Positions 22,020 through 32,457 of a stretch of DNA of 64,000 nt are shown one piece after another. Every line of letters starts with the position of its first letter. Position 1 is the first letter of the stretch. The notes beneath the pieces were generated by a model, which had not been told where the DNA came from, did not search any database, and was given only the letters and a program-made list of their open reading frames with translations. The stretch covers positions 62,001 to 126,000 of the forward strand of contig CAJNDS010000205.1 in assembly GCA_905221605.1 (NCBI GenBank), given 5' to 3'. The stretch is from Symbiodinium natans. Lineage: Eukaryota > Sar > Dinophyceae > Suessiales > Symbiodiniaceae. Position numbers and translations under genes: made by a program.

Positions 22020-24100
22020 TGCATGCGCCAGCCCGCCGCCCTGCCCCGCCCCCGGATCGTGGGACCCACAAGCGCAGGCGCAAGAAAAAGGATCCGGCGC
22101 CGTGATGTGCAGTAGGGTGGGAAGATTCCCATCATGCAGGCGCGAAAGTCCGAGCGCGAAAAAACACCGAGAACTGGGAGGTAATTCGAATGCAGTCACA
22201 GTGCTTTGATGTTTAATGTTGTTGCTGCAGAGCTTCCCCCACCCGAGTCTGAAAACTGATTTGGACATGTGGGCACGTGGCAAGGCTCGATGTTGCAAGC
22301 TTTGGCTTTCAGCTGTGTGGGACCATGACGAGTTTCCCTACTCAGTGGGTTTGCAATGGCCGCGGTCTCAGACCCTCCGCGATCTATAGGTTGTTTGCCC
22401 TGCGGTTGAAACCATTCCCGTTCACTCGTTCACTCAGGTGTTCCACTTTGGCGATGGGTTTGCGTCATGGCTCCGGGGCCAAGTTGCGTGTTGTTCATTG
22501 CGTTTTGAGCTAGCCGCTGGAAGTTCAGTGTTGATAGCAACCTTGCAGCCCTCGTGCTGTAGACCAAGGTGCTGCTGCAGCCTTCGTGCCTGCCTCATTG
22601 CCGCAAGACGCGTTGTTTCGACATTGCTTGTTGAAGGCCCAGGGCAGCACAAGACCATGCGCCATGCAAAGAAGCAACTAAACAAACACGGCAATCAACC
22701 TCGACTGAATATGAAGAACACCGGCAGCAAGCAATCACTACCGAGGCGACCGAGAGAAAACAAGTAAACGAGAGCAAGAAGAAAACAAAAGACACACCAG
22801 TGACAAAAACACATGCAACAAACGCAAGGATGCTCAAGCATTTTGTTTGTTCATTTTCCTATTGGTTTTGCTTCTTGCATGTTTGAGCGAATGGGGGCGT
22901 GAATAAGGGAGCAAGTGCGCGTGTGAGGGTGAATGTTGTTCAGTTGGCATCTGTTGTTTGTTTCCTTCCCTGCTGCTGACAAGCCTGGTTTGTACGTTGT
23001 CCATGTGATGTTTCATTGTCGCCGTTTCTTCCTTTGGCCTTGATCCCACACGAGATTTTGCGATGACTGGTTGAGATTTTTTTCCGTGATTTCTGCGGTT
23101 CTCTTGTTGCACATTGATAAGCTCATTGGGGTTGTTTTCCCGAAGCAGTGTGGCAACAAGTGTTTTTTTGTATCACGACAAAAGTCTGGCGCATACTTTG
23201 CAGCATTTAAGATTTTTGGATTGGTTTGCTTCATGTCGCCCTTGTGTGTCTCGGCCCACGCCGGTCGCACGTATATTTCGTGAAGTGCAGAATGGTGTTT
23301 GTCTTTTTGGCCCTGGTGGCTATGTGGAGTGGTCACGAAACGCTCCAGGCATGCTTTTGGAAAGCTACCCAAATGCTCTTAAATTGGTCCTGCGCTGCAG
23401 TTTTGATTGTTTAAGGCCTGGCCGGTCTGCGCCGACATTCTTGTTTATCAAATGTTTGTTACGGAAAGAATCATCCCATGGGGGTTTGTGAAATTTCGAG
23501 GGTTCTTAAAGGAGGGGCGTTCATGGGGGGTAGGTACCTAGGGAACCTTCGGGAAGCTTAGAGAGCCTTAGGGAGCAGTAGGGAGTATTGGGGAACCTTG
23601 GCTTACATACCCCCCTCCGTGAAGAACCTTATAAGAAATGGAGCATCGACTGATGGCGTGGTTTGCTTGGATGTGCTCAGGCCGTTGGAGACGTATGTTT
23701 CGCTAAGCAGCGTCTAAGTGTTGAAAGCTGCCCGGGGCGACTTGGATGTCGACCATCATACTCCTTGTGTTCCAACTTGGGGTCCAAAGCTCATTTTTGA
23801 GCTTTAGCTGTAGCGGGTGGGCTAGGATTTGTGGGCTCGGACCCGGTGGCACATGTTAGGAAAATTCAGATTTTTGCAAATGTTGCGCTACAACCGGAGA
23901 AACCAAGAGAACACGCGAGCCCAACAGCGCCGTGGCCTCTGATGCCCTGCCCGGTTGGACATGTGGCATCGAGATCGAGCACATATGTAGGAATTGCAGC
24001 GGCGCAGGGGGCAGGAGCTTCGTGTGTGGCCCTGTTGCGTCCAACTTTTTTGCAGCTTCGCAGGTTCTGCTGCACATGCCACATAGCACCTTGAGCACGC
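22020..24100. other. No supported gene; one imperfect hairpin
   Basis: At about 23508-23630 AAGGAGGGGCGTTCATGGGG is partly complementary to the end of the block (ACCCCCCTCCGTGAAGAACC), with AGGGAGCAGTAGGG-type short repeats between. This looks like a MITE-like hairpin. Nothing else is supported. Confidence 0.45.
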
Positions 24101-24272
24101 AACCCCTGAACTAGTTCAATCCGTACGCCCATTGACCACAGACCTTCTTGCGACCTACCCCCAAATCCCACCACGGATGTACTTACTTGACCCAGATGCG
24201 CCTGATGCCATGAGAAGTTGACATACAAAAACGCCTACAAAGCAAAGGCCACATGAAAGGCCCCGCGGCGCC

Positions 24273-26634
24273 ATGAACGTCACAAAGAGTAACTTCCCGG
24301 ATGTGGCCGCTGAGATCGAGCGGTTGCTTCCGACCGCCGAGTTCGTGGCTATTGATGAGGAGATGACGGGCATCTTCCTACCCGGCCTTCAGGACTTCGT
24401 GGGCGATGCGCCAAGCACCCGCTACTCAAAGATGAGGCAGGTGGCCTCAAACTACAGTGTCATACAGTTCGGCGTTGCGCTTTTTGCGAGACAGGGGGAG
24501 GCCGACGACAGGTACGTGGCGCGAGCGTACAACTTCTACGTCTTTCCGAGCGCCGGCCCGGTGAACATGGAAGCCAGTTCTGTCCACTTCAACTCCAAGA
24601 ACGGCATGGACTGGAATGTCTGGATCCGAGAAGGGATCCCATACATGACTCGAGAGCAAGCGGCCCGGCTCAAGCTCCAGCTCTTCCCCGAGGAGGCTGC
24701 GGCCCCCAGCAAACGCATTCAATTAACGAGCGAGGCAGACATTGAGAACACCAGCAAAGCTGTAGCCAGTTTGAAGGACTGGCTGTCTGATGATGCACGA
24801 GGGGATGAGAAAGAGTTTGAGATCATAACTGCAAATGGCTACTTGCGTCGGTTCATGCACGAGACGCTTCGTGACGACTTTCCCGACTTGGTCGTGGAGT
24901 CCCGGCCCACGAAAATCCGTGGGCTGTCTACCATGGTTGCTCTCCGACTCACCGAAGCTGAAAGGATGGAGCGGAGTGCAAAGCTCCGTGCAGAGAAGGA
25001 GGCGGAGTTCAACATGAAAGTGGGTGTTCGGCGGGTGTTTGCGGCCTTGGCCAACGCCAAGAAACCCATCATTGGCCACGCTTGCTTGTACGACTTGATG
25101 TTTGCCTTCTCCCATTTTGAGGCAAGCCTGCCGGAATCTTTCGCAGACTTCAAGCAAGCTGTCTGTGAGCTTTTCCCCACTGTCTATGATACGCAGCTGC
25201 TGGCCAGGAGCGACCTTTTCAAGCTCAAAACAGGCTCAGGCGAGGGTTGGCCAATACCCCCCAAGAGTCGGTTCTAGGCAACTTCAGAGACCAAGGTGGG
25301 GGGGAACCCTGTAAACTCACCAACAGGGGACATTATAGGCCCTGAGGAGAGCCGCAACAGCGCTTCAAGAGCTTTGCACTTGGAGAGGTGCACCGGGTCC
25401 TCCAGGAGGAAGCCGCTGCTACAAAAGCAGAAGGGAACGAGGTGGTGGAGGTCGCCTTGGCCGAGGGGCATGAGAGGTATGCAACGGCCGCTGCCTACCA
25501 CGAAGCGGGCTTTGATGCTTACATAACGGGATGTGCTTCTTCGTTACATTGGCGAACCGTTTTTGTAGAAATCGTTTTGTAGCTGTTCTTGGTCAAGTTG
25601 AACAACCACAGCACTTGTGTGCATTCAGAAGCAGCCCTGAGAGCAAGCGAGGTGCTTTTGCATACATGGCCAGGCACCTCCTGGCCAACCAAGGCGACAT
25701 GCGCTTCAATGGCCGCCTTGTCCTGTTCCGAAACTTTTTCAACGTCAATCTGCACGGGGAGGATGAGCTCATCATCGACGGGGTCTACCTGCACACTCGT
25801 GGGCTGACTGGTCGAAACGCCATGGAGTTCACCACTGTTCTTCAGAGCATTCTTAAGAATGTCAGGACAAAGCGGGGGGGCTCCGAGATGGATACCTCAG
25901 ACGGCAAAGCCCAGGAGGATTCCTTCCAGATTCTTGGCCTTTTTGAAGGTAGCAGCTAAAACTTGGTGAACTTTCTGCCCCACAACCCTAAAAAACCAAG
26001 CCTCACTGTTTCCCAGGCCCTTAGTCGTCGGGTGTGGGTAAGAGAGGATCCGATGGATTGACGACGACTCCGCCTTTGCCATTTTCCCTCCCGGTGCGGA
26101 GGAAGTGGTGGCAGGTGTATGCCAAGAAGCGCAGGCCCCTCCCAAATCTCAAAAAAGGCCTACTAGGTGCAGAGAGGCCCGAAGCCCTCAGCCTGACAGA
26201 AGGGCAGTAAGGTGGCTGACCCTCACACTTCACTACCATTCTTAGCCCATGGGCCTCAGGCTCGCAGTGCTTGTAAGGCAGCTAAGCCTTCGTACTCCTC
26301 AGTTGTTGGAGAAGTGCAGGGCCCTGCAGGGACTTTGGTTTTGAAGCTTAGAAAGAGACTTTCGTAGCATTGCTCTCTTCCGACGTCCCGAATTCCGAGA
26401 CCATATATAGAGACAAAGAAGCATATGGTTCCTAAGCCGTAATTCGCAAACCTGCACAGCCGCAGCCATTGAAACCCAAAACTTCCCTAGGCCCTCTGAA
26501 CATGATTTTTGATGCGGCAGGCGGCAGGTGGTCATGTGGATGGCTTGTCCTTCCTTCCAGGGGCGGATTGGCTACAGTCCCAGACGACCGATCCGGCAGA
26601 ACCCTCGAAGAAGAAGGCCCGGACCAGTGAGTGA
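24273..26634 (+). CDS. PARN: PARN-type poly(A)-specific 3' exoribonuclease
   Basis: Deadenylase of the DEDDh (CAF1/PARN) family, which removes mRNA and small-RNA poly(A) tails from the 3' end. Four exons: 24273-25245, 25347-25532, 25652-25948 and (inferred) 26561-26634, all joined in phase 1 by GT-AG introns of 101, 119 and 612 nt. The protein would be about 509 residues. Catalytic residues are all visible: D28 and E30 in FVAIDEEMTGI, D274 in IIGHACLYDLMF, H376 and D381 in YHEAGFDAYITG; YDTQLLA at 305-311 is also family-typical. Positions nearly coincide with those I recall for human PARN (D28, E30, H377, D382). The ATG is chosen because the N-terminus (MNVTKSNF) aligns with the start of the family. 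The C-terminal part after NLHGED is short and poorly conserved, and an RRM domain is not obvious. The last exon ends in a basic tail (EPSKKKARTSE), plausibly a nuclear signal. It is inferred from phase and composition only. Confidence 0.92.
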
Positions 26635-27192
26635 GGCCCTGGGCTTTCTCACCTGGCTTTCCGAGAGTCCAAGCGCTATGAACCAAGCGAAAAAGCTCTA
26701 GGATTTTGCTGTTTAGGCATCGCGTGGCCTCGCGCTTTGCACTTGAAGATTTGGGGTGTTGGCCGATTGGGTTTCGGTTCAGGGCATGGCATCAACAGCT
26801 GCATGACATTTTGGGGGCTTTGCCGGGAGTGCTGAGGCTGCAGTGTGCCAACATGCCGACGAACTCACTATGCCACACCGCCGTCGTTGTGTCGCAGATG
26901 GCAAGTGTGTTCTTCTGAACCCCGCAGAGAAACTGAGTAAACCCTAAAGTTCTGGGATGTCTCATGCGTGTATCTTGCCAAACAACCGTGAGCCCCCCAG
27001 CAAGTATCAGACCGCAGTCTGGTACATGATGCACGCACTGTGGAGACCGTGCCACGTAGTCCGTTCGGAGTGCATCCTGCTTGTGAACTTTAGCTCCTGC
27101 CCACAAGGGGTAAATTTGGTAGGTGCAGCTATGCAGATGAGGGTTGGTGAGCTTCCGGATTCCGGACCCCGGCATGTCGTGGGTGGAGTCAT

Positions 27193-27567
27193 GTTTAGGG
27201 TTTAGGGTTTAGGGTTTAGGGTTTAGGGTTTAGGGTTTAGGGTTTAGGGTTTAGGGTTTAGGGTTTAGGGTTGTCGACACCAAAAGCTTGAACCATGAGC
27301 CCAAAGCTCCAGATTCTTAGCAAATCCTGGAAGCCTGACGCCAGGTGGCAAGGCTGTCCTGCACGCCATGACCCACGGATTCGTCGCAGTCCCAGGAGTT
27401 CAGGTTTAGGGTTCCGGGTTTAGGGTTTAGGGTTTAGGGTTTAGAGTTTAGGGCTTAGGGAGAAGGGCAAACTGGGAGGCAAGAAGGGTGGACTGGGTAC
27501 CACCTAACGCCTTCCATGCTTTACATGTATCCTAATTTCTTAAACCCTACCCTAAACCCTAAACCCT
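27193..27567. repeat. Interstitial TTTAGGG arrays
   Basis: About eleven perfect TTTAGGG units at 27193-27272, a shorter array at about 27402-27462, and a reverse-strand CCCTAAA pair at about 27540-27567. 26640-27190 holds no gene I can support; a frame at about 26999-27130 (YQTAVWYMMHALWRPCHVVR) is open but unrecognised. Confidence 0.9.
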
Positions 27568-27613
27568 TTTTGGGGTAGTTATAGGGGGATTCCAGTATAC
27601 TACCCCAAAAAGG
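27565..27613. repeat. 49-bp perfect-arm hairpin inside telomere-type repeats
   Basis: CCTTTTTGGGGTAGT (27565-27579) and ACTACCCCAAAAAGG (27599-27613) are perfect 15-bp inverted arms around a 19-base loop. The left flank is CCCTAAACCC, so the element or its remnant sits at the edge of a telomere-like array. Confidence 0.75.
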
Positions 27614-27754
27614 TTCTATACTCTTCAACATCTGAGCATCGACATGTGCTTAGACAGGCTTCAGCCTAAAACTTTCACAGCATCTGCGAGAAATGGAGGG
27701 CGCCGCCCCATTCGCTTGGGGCCTCAAATTCTCCATTCTTAGCGGTCGCCACCC

Positions 27755-28015
27755 CTTAAACCCCAAACCCCAAACCCCAAACCCCAAACCCCAAACCCCA
27801 AACCCCAAACCCCAAACCCCAAACCCCAAACCCCAAACCCCAAACCCCAAACCCCAAACCCCCCCAAACCCCAAACCCCAAACCCCAAACCCCAAACCCC
27901 AAACCCAAACCCCAAACCCCAAACCCCAAACCCCAAACCCCAAACCCCAAACCCCAAACCCCAAACCCCAAACCCCAAACCCCAAACCCCAAACCCCAAA
28001 CCCTAAACCCTACAC
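27755..28015. repeat. CCCCAAA (TTTGGGG) array
   Basis: About 35 near-perfect copies of CCCCAAA, a one-base variant of the CCCTAAA unit, with one C-expanded and one shortened copy. It returns to CCCTAAA at its right end (about 28000-28040) and is followed by a C run. The G-rich strand has four G per unit and should form G-quadruplexes. Confidence 0.9.
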
Positions 28016-28373
28016 CCTACAACCCACCCTAACCCTAACCCCCCCGCCCCCCCCCCCCCCTGGGGTTCTTGGAGTGCTTCGTTCGGGTCATCTTGGAGTG
28101 TTGTACGCTGTTTGGTGGGGTAGTGGGGGGTCGACTGCCTTTCACTGCTATGGCAGCTGGGAGAAGAGGCAAGATCCGCCATGAATCCTGAACCAAAGTA
28201 ACGATGATCTGAACCAAAGTAACGATGATCTGTTGTTTAATTAGGTGTGAGGGAGCCAAACAAGTCCCAAGCCCTGAACATCGTGAACGTTTGAACCTGA
28301 AGGTTCGACTTGCCGTCCGCCGAACGGTTTCGGGTGATGGTTTCGTTTGGGGGAGTATTGTTCGGTCTAGGTT

Positions 28374-28469
28374 GGGATGTTCCCCCTTCAGCGAACAGTC
28401 CTTGATCGGCATTATAGTACCCCCTATGATGATCCCTATTAAGGATTGTTGTTTCAGGGGAAACATCCC
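28374..28469. repeat. ~96-bp imperfect palindrome (MITE-like)
   Basis: The left arm begins GGGATGTTCCCCCTTCAGCG and the right arm ends GTTTCAGGGGAAACATCCC. The arms pair over about 45 bases with scattered mismatches (AGTCCTTGATC against CTATTAAGGATT). There is almost no loop, so it would fold into one long hairpin. Confidence 0.7.
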
Positions 28470-28765
28470 AAGGTTAAGGGGTTACCTGAACTCCGCTGCA
28501 GGGCTTGGGACTCTTCGCGGGAAGTTGGGTGAAAACCCTCCAGCTCCACCCAGTGCCTCAGGCACAAAACCCGGATCACTACATTGGGCTTACCGTGCAC
28601 TCCAGCTACACGGCCTTCCAGGCACGTGGATGAAGGTTTCGGGTTTACGGCTCTTCCAGCCTCAAAGAAGCGGGCTTTCATGCGCGCAGGCGCCACTCGG
28701 CATGAAGGTTGCTGATTGAAAGCCTGGGCTTTGTGTCAGCCAAATGGCCACGTCCCACTTGACAG

Positions 28766-29119
28766 GTGCATGCCATGATAGTAGCGGTCTCTGAACGCAT
28801 CCTAAAAGCAGCCTTAAAGCAGCCAAGCAGCCCTGAATATCAGTGGCAATCTTTAAAAGAAGAGCCCGACGGCGGGTTCTCGGCAAGATCATATGACGGC
28901 CATGAAAAGAAGAGCCGCCCCAAGCCCTCACTCCCTCCCAGCCAAACCCACGAGGCCTACTACCACAACGGTGACATGCATGGCTGCCCACGACCCTGCT
29001 TGCCGATGGCCGGAGCCACAACAGCTGGGTGTTTTGCTGTGTTGGTCTTTGGATGCGTTTGGGCTGGGCTTGTGGGCCACAACATGCCATCACACAAGCA
29101 GGTCCTCTCAAAGAACTAG
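28766..29119 (+). CDS. Possible terminal exon, unrecognised, with a membrane-like segment
   Basis: An exon-like frame begins directly after a TTGACAG acceptor and ends at TAG 29117-29119. It has protein-like composition: SERILKAALKQPSS, EEPDGGFSARSYDGHEKK, then a Pro-rich linker and a hydrophobic stretch TTAGCFAVLVFGCVWAGLVG near the C-terminus that could span a membrane. No family recognised. Upstream exons are not identified, so this could also be chance. Confidence 0.35.
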   Translation: MHAMIVAVSERILKAALKQPSSPEYQWQSLKEEPDGGFSARSYDGHEKKSRPKPSLPPSQTHEAYYHNGDMHGCPRPCLPMAGATTAGCFAVLVFGCVWAGLVGHNMPSHKQVLSKN

Positions 29120-30200
29120 CCGGCATCTAACACTTTGCAGAATGGAGTGGGCCTTGAGCCCGAAGACCCTGAACACAGATAAACCCTGAGAACGAAAACG
29201 TTCAGAACATCAGGGCGGGAGGCTTTGCCCCTCAAACCCCAAGCTGAACACCCCAAACCGAAAGCACCCTTAAGAACCCCCATGAACATGTGACGGGATG
29301 GTCGCTACCCTTAATAGTCGCAGAGTGATCTGCAATGCTGTTTTCGGCTCTCCACGCACCGTCTTTTGAATCTTGGCAAGCTCTTGTGATGCCTTTTCGT
29401 CACCTCTAGACGTCTTCTGAGCCAGGCCCATAAGAGCACAGAACAAAAGAGGCCCGGTTCAACAAGAGGTGCCCGCTCGGAACTTTGGGAACGCAGCCTC
29501 GATAACCTTTAATTAGACCCACCCGCCCCCTGAAAATTTAGTCCTTACACTACCTCTCAGCGTCCCCGCGCAGCTGCTAAGGAGCAAGCCTGCGTGCCCT
29601 ACACGCCTCAATTCCCTGGCACCGGGCTTAGTTGTCGCAGCAAATCAAAGAGAAGATGTTGAAGAAGGAGAGGGGCAACAAAGAAGGTGGACATGAAAGC
29701 ACGACAAAGCATGGCGCGGAAGAACAGCAAAAGGCAGCCTAAGATCCTTTCAGCGATGGGAGTGGGGGCGAAGAGCACGCGACATACGCGACAGAATGGA
29801 GTGAGCGTGTCTAAGCTAAACAGCTGCCAGAGGGACAGGGCTGTCAGCTGAATCTAGGGACCATGAGGTCGTGACATCGCACGGCAGGCATACTAGCAAG
29901 CCGGAAGCAGCTATGGTGGAGTTGGGGATGTCCTACAGTGGCTGTGGTGCCTCTGGGACTTTGGCGGTCGAGAAACTGCCCGGGCTGGCTATGCTCCCCT
30001 GCGAACCGCAAGTCTGTCCCGACACCATGCTGTAGAGATTGACTGGGGGAGCTGGGGGTCGAAGTCTTGGCACATCTGAGCGCGTTGTTTGCCGGGTCAT
30101 CCCGTTACCCTGGGCAAAGGTTGCGCCCCGACCCCCCTGGGCCCCTAGAAAGGAAGAGGGGTGCTTTGATTCGGAAGGTTCAGGCAAAAGCGGGTCCGGT
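29120..30200. other. No supported gene
   Basis: Mixed-composition spacer. Short open frames on both strands carry no recognised pattern. Confidence 0.5.
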
Positions 30201-30212
30201 CCGGATTTCCCA

Positions 30213-30345
30213 CCCTAAACCCTAAACCCTAAACCCTAAACCCTAAACCCTAAACCCTAAACCCTAAACCCTAAACCCTAAACCCTAAACCCTAAACCCT
30301 AAACCCTAAACCCTAAACCCTAAACCCTAACCCTAAACCCTAAGC
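30213..30345. repeat. Interstitial CCCTAAA array
   Basis: About 19 near-perfect CCCTAAA units. It lies about 160 bp left of the LTR retroelement, in the orientation opposite to the short TTTAGGG block that abuts the element. Confidence 0.95.
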
Positions 30346-30479
30346 CTGGTTGCTGTGGCTTGCAAGGCTGGTCATTCGCATGCTGCAGGTGCCGGCCGGG
30401 TCTGTTCCACGTGGGTGTTGGTTCACATCATGGTCCCTTTGGGCTACTCCATCATACTACGGAGCATATACTTAATGTG

Positions 30480-30506
30480 TTAGGGTTTAGGGTTTAGGGT
30501 TTAGGG
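30480..30506. repeat. TTTAGGG block abutting the 3' LTR
   Basis: Nearly four TTTAGGG units end exactly where the LTR begins. Confidence 0.9.
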
Positions 30507-30785
30507 TACGGGGGGACAACCAAGGAAGGAAATCAACTCCCCTAATCGCCCTGAACTTATATTTCCCAGATCGAACCAAGAAACAACCAAGAACACGGAT
30601 AAGAGCAACAAGGAAGGGGCACCCTTACACAGGTAGAGGGGCACTAACCCAACCCTCACTCCCAAACACGGACTTTTTTCTTTGGACGGGCTGGCCATCC
30701 TTGAGCCAAACATAGTTTACGGGTTCATTAACCCTTTCAACTTCCAACACTAACTCCTTTCTACAATACCAATTGCAGCTCCGCA
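30507..30785 (-). repeat. 3' LTR of the retroelement
   Basis: 279 bp. In the element's orientation it starts TGCGGAGCTGCAATTGG and ends in TTGTCCCCCCGTA. About 103 bp at the downstream end and 85 bp at the upstream end match the other LTR almost perfectly. The middle (about 30611-30698) is largely different. Confidence 0.85.
30700..30722 (-). promoter_or_regulatory. Spliced-leader-like sequence in the 3' LTR
   Basis: The minus strand has CCGTAAACTATG then TTTGGCTCAAG. Compared with the 5' LTR copy it keeps the CCGTA start and the exact 11-base 3' end but differs in the middle. The part shared by both LTR copies is thus the part shared with the spliced leader. Confidence 0.45.
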
Positions 30786-30797
30786 CTCCCCCTGTCC
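30786..30797 (-). promoter_or_regulatory. Polypurine tract
   Basis: The minus strand reads GGACAGGGGGAG directly before the TG of the 3' LTR, the expected place for the plus-strand DNA primer of an LTR retroelement. Confidence 0.6.
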
Positions 30798-31156
30798 TAG
30801 GATTTCCTAGGACACATTGGAGATGCAGGTCTTTCGGCCAAAAACTGCCATTAAGGCAGCAGCCAGCTGCTTGAAATGCAAGTTGTGGTTTAACGTCTTC
30901 CAGGACGGAATTATAGCACATTGGCTAACCTACTACCCATAGAGAATCTTTTTTCACCATGATCCTCTCATCACTGAAGACTCCTTGGCCTTCTTCACCA
31001 CAAACCGTGGTCTTCGCTACGCGAAAAGCTACTGACTTCTACTATCAGGGATTTCCATACCCTTAAGAGTAACCACCACATTTGTCAGCACATTGGCTGT
31101 TCCAGCGCACCTGTCTCCAGAAAGAGAAAAACCATCCCTTCATCCATACCATCCAA

Positions 31157-32443
31157 TCACTTCTTTTTCCGATTGTTGGCAATCTTGAGGTGAAGTTGCA
31201 GCAGAATATACTCCAGGTCCGAAATCGTAAGAATAGGATCCTGTATGCCCCTTTGAATTGAGGATACCAATCCTTCTCTCTTTGCGTCCTCAATCGCCTG
31301 GCAAGATTGACCCAGCTCTTCATTCGCATTGGCAGACCCTGGTGCCTCCGCATCGGATGGACGATCCTTTTCCTCAGGATCTTGCACCATTACCACCTCT
31401 TCTTTTTTGGGACTCTGACTTTTCTCCTTCTTCTTTGTCTTTCCACCGACATTTGACTTTGTGCGCGTCTTCGAGGATTTTTCCACTGCAGAAGCCACCA
31501 CATTGGATGTTGATCCACCCTTCTCAATGATCGCCGGCATCTTCTTCGGCTTTGGAACCATGAGAGTGTAAGGATCTTCGATAGCTGCAGCTTTCCTCTT
31601 CTTTTTTACCTTTTTTTTCTCCTCCTCAACGGCAACCTCCGTCTCCGAAGTCTCAACCACTTCTTTTTCGGCAGGAATATCTTTGCTGGACTCCCCTTCT
31701 AGGGACCTCTTTTTCCCTTTTTTGGGATCCTTTTCTTCTCCCAAATTGGCTCGCTCATACCATATCCTCAGGTCATTGACCCATTCTTCCACCTCCGCGA
31801 GCGAAACATCATACGACTTCACTACTTCGAGAAGTTCCAGCACTGACAACATTTCAGTGGTCCACGAAACCCATACTTGATCCATTTGGTCAGCATCTCC
31901 AGTGAACTTCAGGAGTTTGAACAATGGTTCCGCCTCTGCTCGAGCCAAATCTGGCTTGCCACCGGAGAGAAATGAAATCGCCTCCATCAACAGTTCCGTC
32001 ATCTTGGTCTCTTCGTCATAAACCATAAAATCCTCCTCATCATCATCGAACTGTTCAGGAGGGATCTCCTTTTCTCCACCATTTGCACCAGACTTTCTCC
32101 TTGGACCATCCCTTAGGGGCGTCCTTGGAGACCTTGGCCTCTGTTTTTCCAACGGAACACCATGCTCGAAGACACACCTGTCACCAAATCGACACTTCCC
32201 AGACCGAGCAAACTGGACGCACCTCACACCAGTTGCATCATGCGAGAACCCACAATCCTTTCCAGCGAAACATTCTCTCCCTGCCACATAGTATTTGCAC
32301 CAATATGAATGTAGCACCACATCATCTTCGGAATGGATGAATTTGCAGTCGTCACCAAATTTGCAGCGATCTTTCCTTTTGCCAAACCAATAGCAGAAAC
32401 CCTTCTTCCTCTTCTCCAAGCGCTCTGCCTCATACCGGTCCAT
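31157..32443 (-). CDS. Retroelement polyprotein frame 4 (three CCCH fingers, basic tail)
   Basis: 428 codons from an ATG; the frame is open back to a stop at about 32495, overlapping frame 3. Three CCCH fingers occur in tandem within the first 110 residues: CYWFGKRKDRCKFGDDCKFIH (9-5-3), CKYYVAGRECFAGKDCGFSH (8-5-3) and CVQFARSGKCRFGDRCVFEH (8-5-3). The C-terminal half is rich in Lys and Glu (VEEEKKKVKKKRKAA, KTKKKEKSQSPKKEE). It would be the RNA-binding end of the polyprotein if the frames are joined. Confidence 0.7.
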   Translation of the reverse strand: MDRYEAERLEKRKKGFCYWFGKRKDRCKFGDDCKFIHSEDDVVLHSYWCKYYVAGRECFAGKDCGFSHDATGVRCVQFARSGKCRFGDRCVFEHGVPLEKQRPRSPRTPLRDGPRRKSGANGGEKEIPPEQFDDDEEDFMVYDEETKMTELLMEAISFLSGGKPDLARAEAEPLFKLLKFTGDADQMDQVWVSWTTEMLSVLELLEVVKSYDVSLAEVEEWVNDLRIWYERANLGEEKDPKKGKKRSLEGESSKDIPAEKEVVETSETEVAVEEEKKKVKKKRKAAAIEDPYTLMVPKPKKMPAIIEKGGSTSNVVASAVEKSSKTRTKSNVGGKTKKKEKSQSPKKEEVVMVQDPEEKDRPSDAEAPGSANANEELGQSCQAIEDAKREGLVSSIQRGIQDPILTISDLEYILLQLHLKIANNRKKK

Positions 32444-32457
32444 AGGGCGACTGTGCT

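Noticed and set aside
25388-25582. Frameshift in PARN between ITG and the next block (MCFFVTLAN in another frame)
   Set aside because: A GT-AG intron at 25533-25651 explains the change of frame and restores the family reading, so no mutation is needed.
27650-28184. Open frames of repeating GFGVWGL and PNPKPQT
   Set aside because: CCCCAAA array read in successive frames; not a structural protein.
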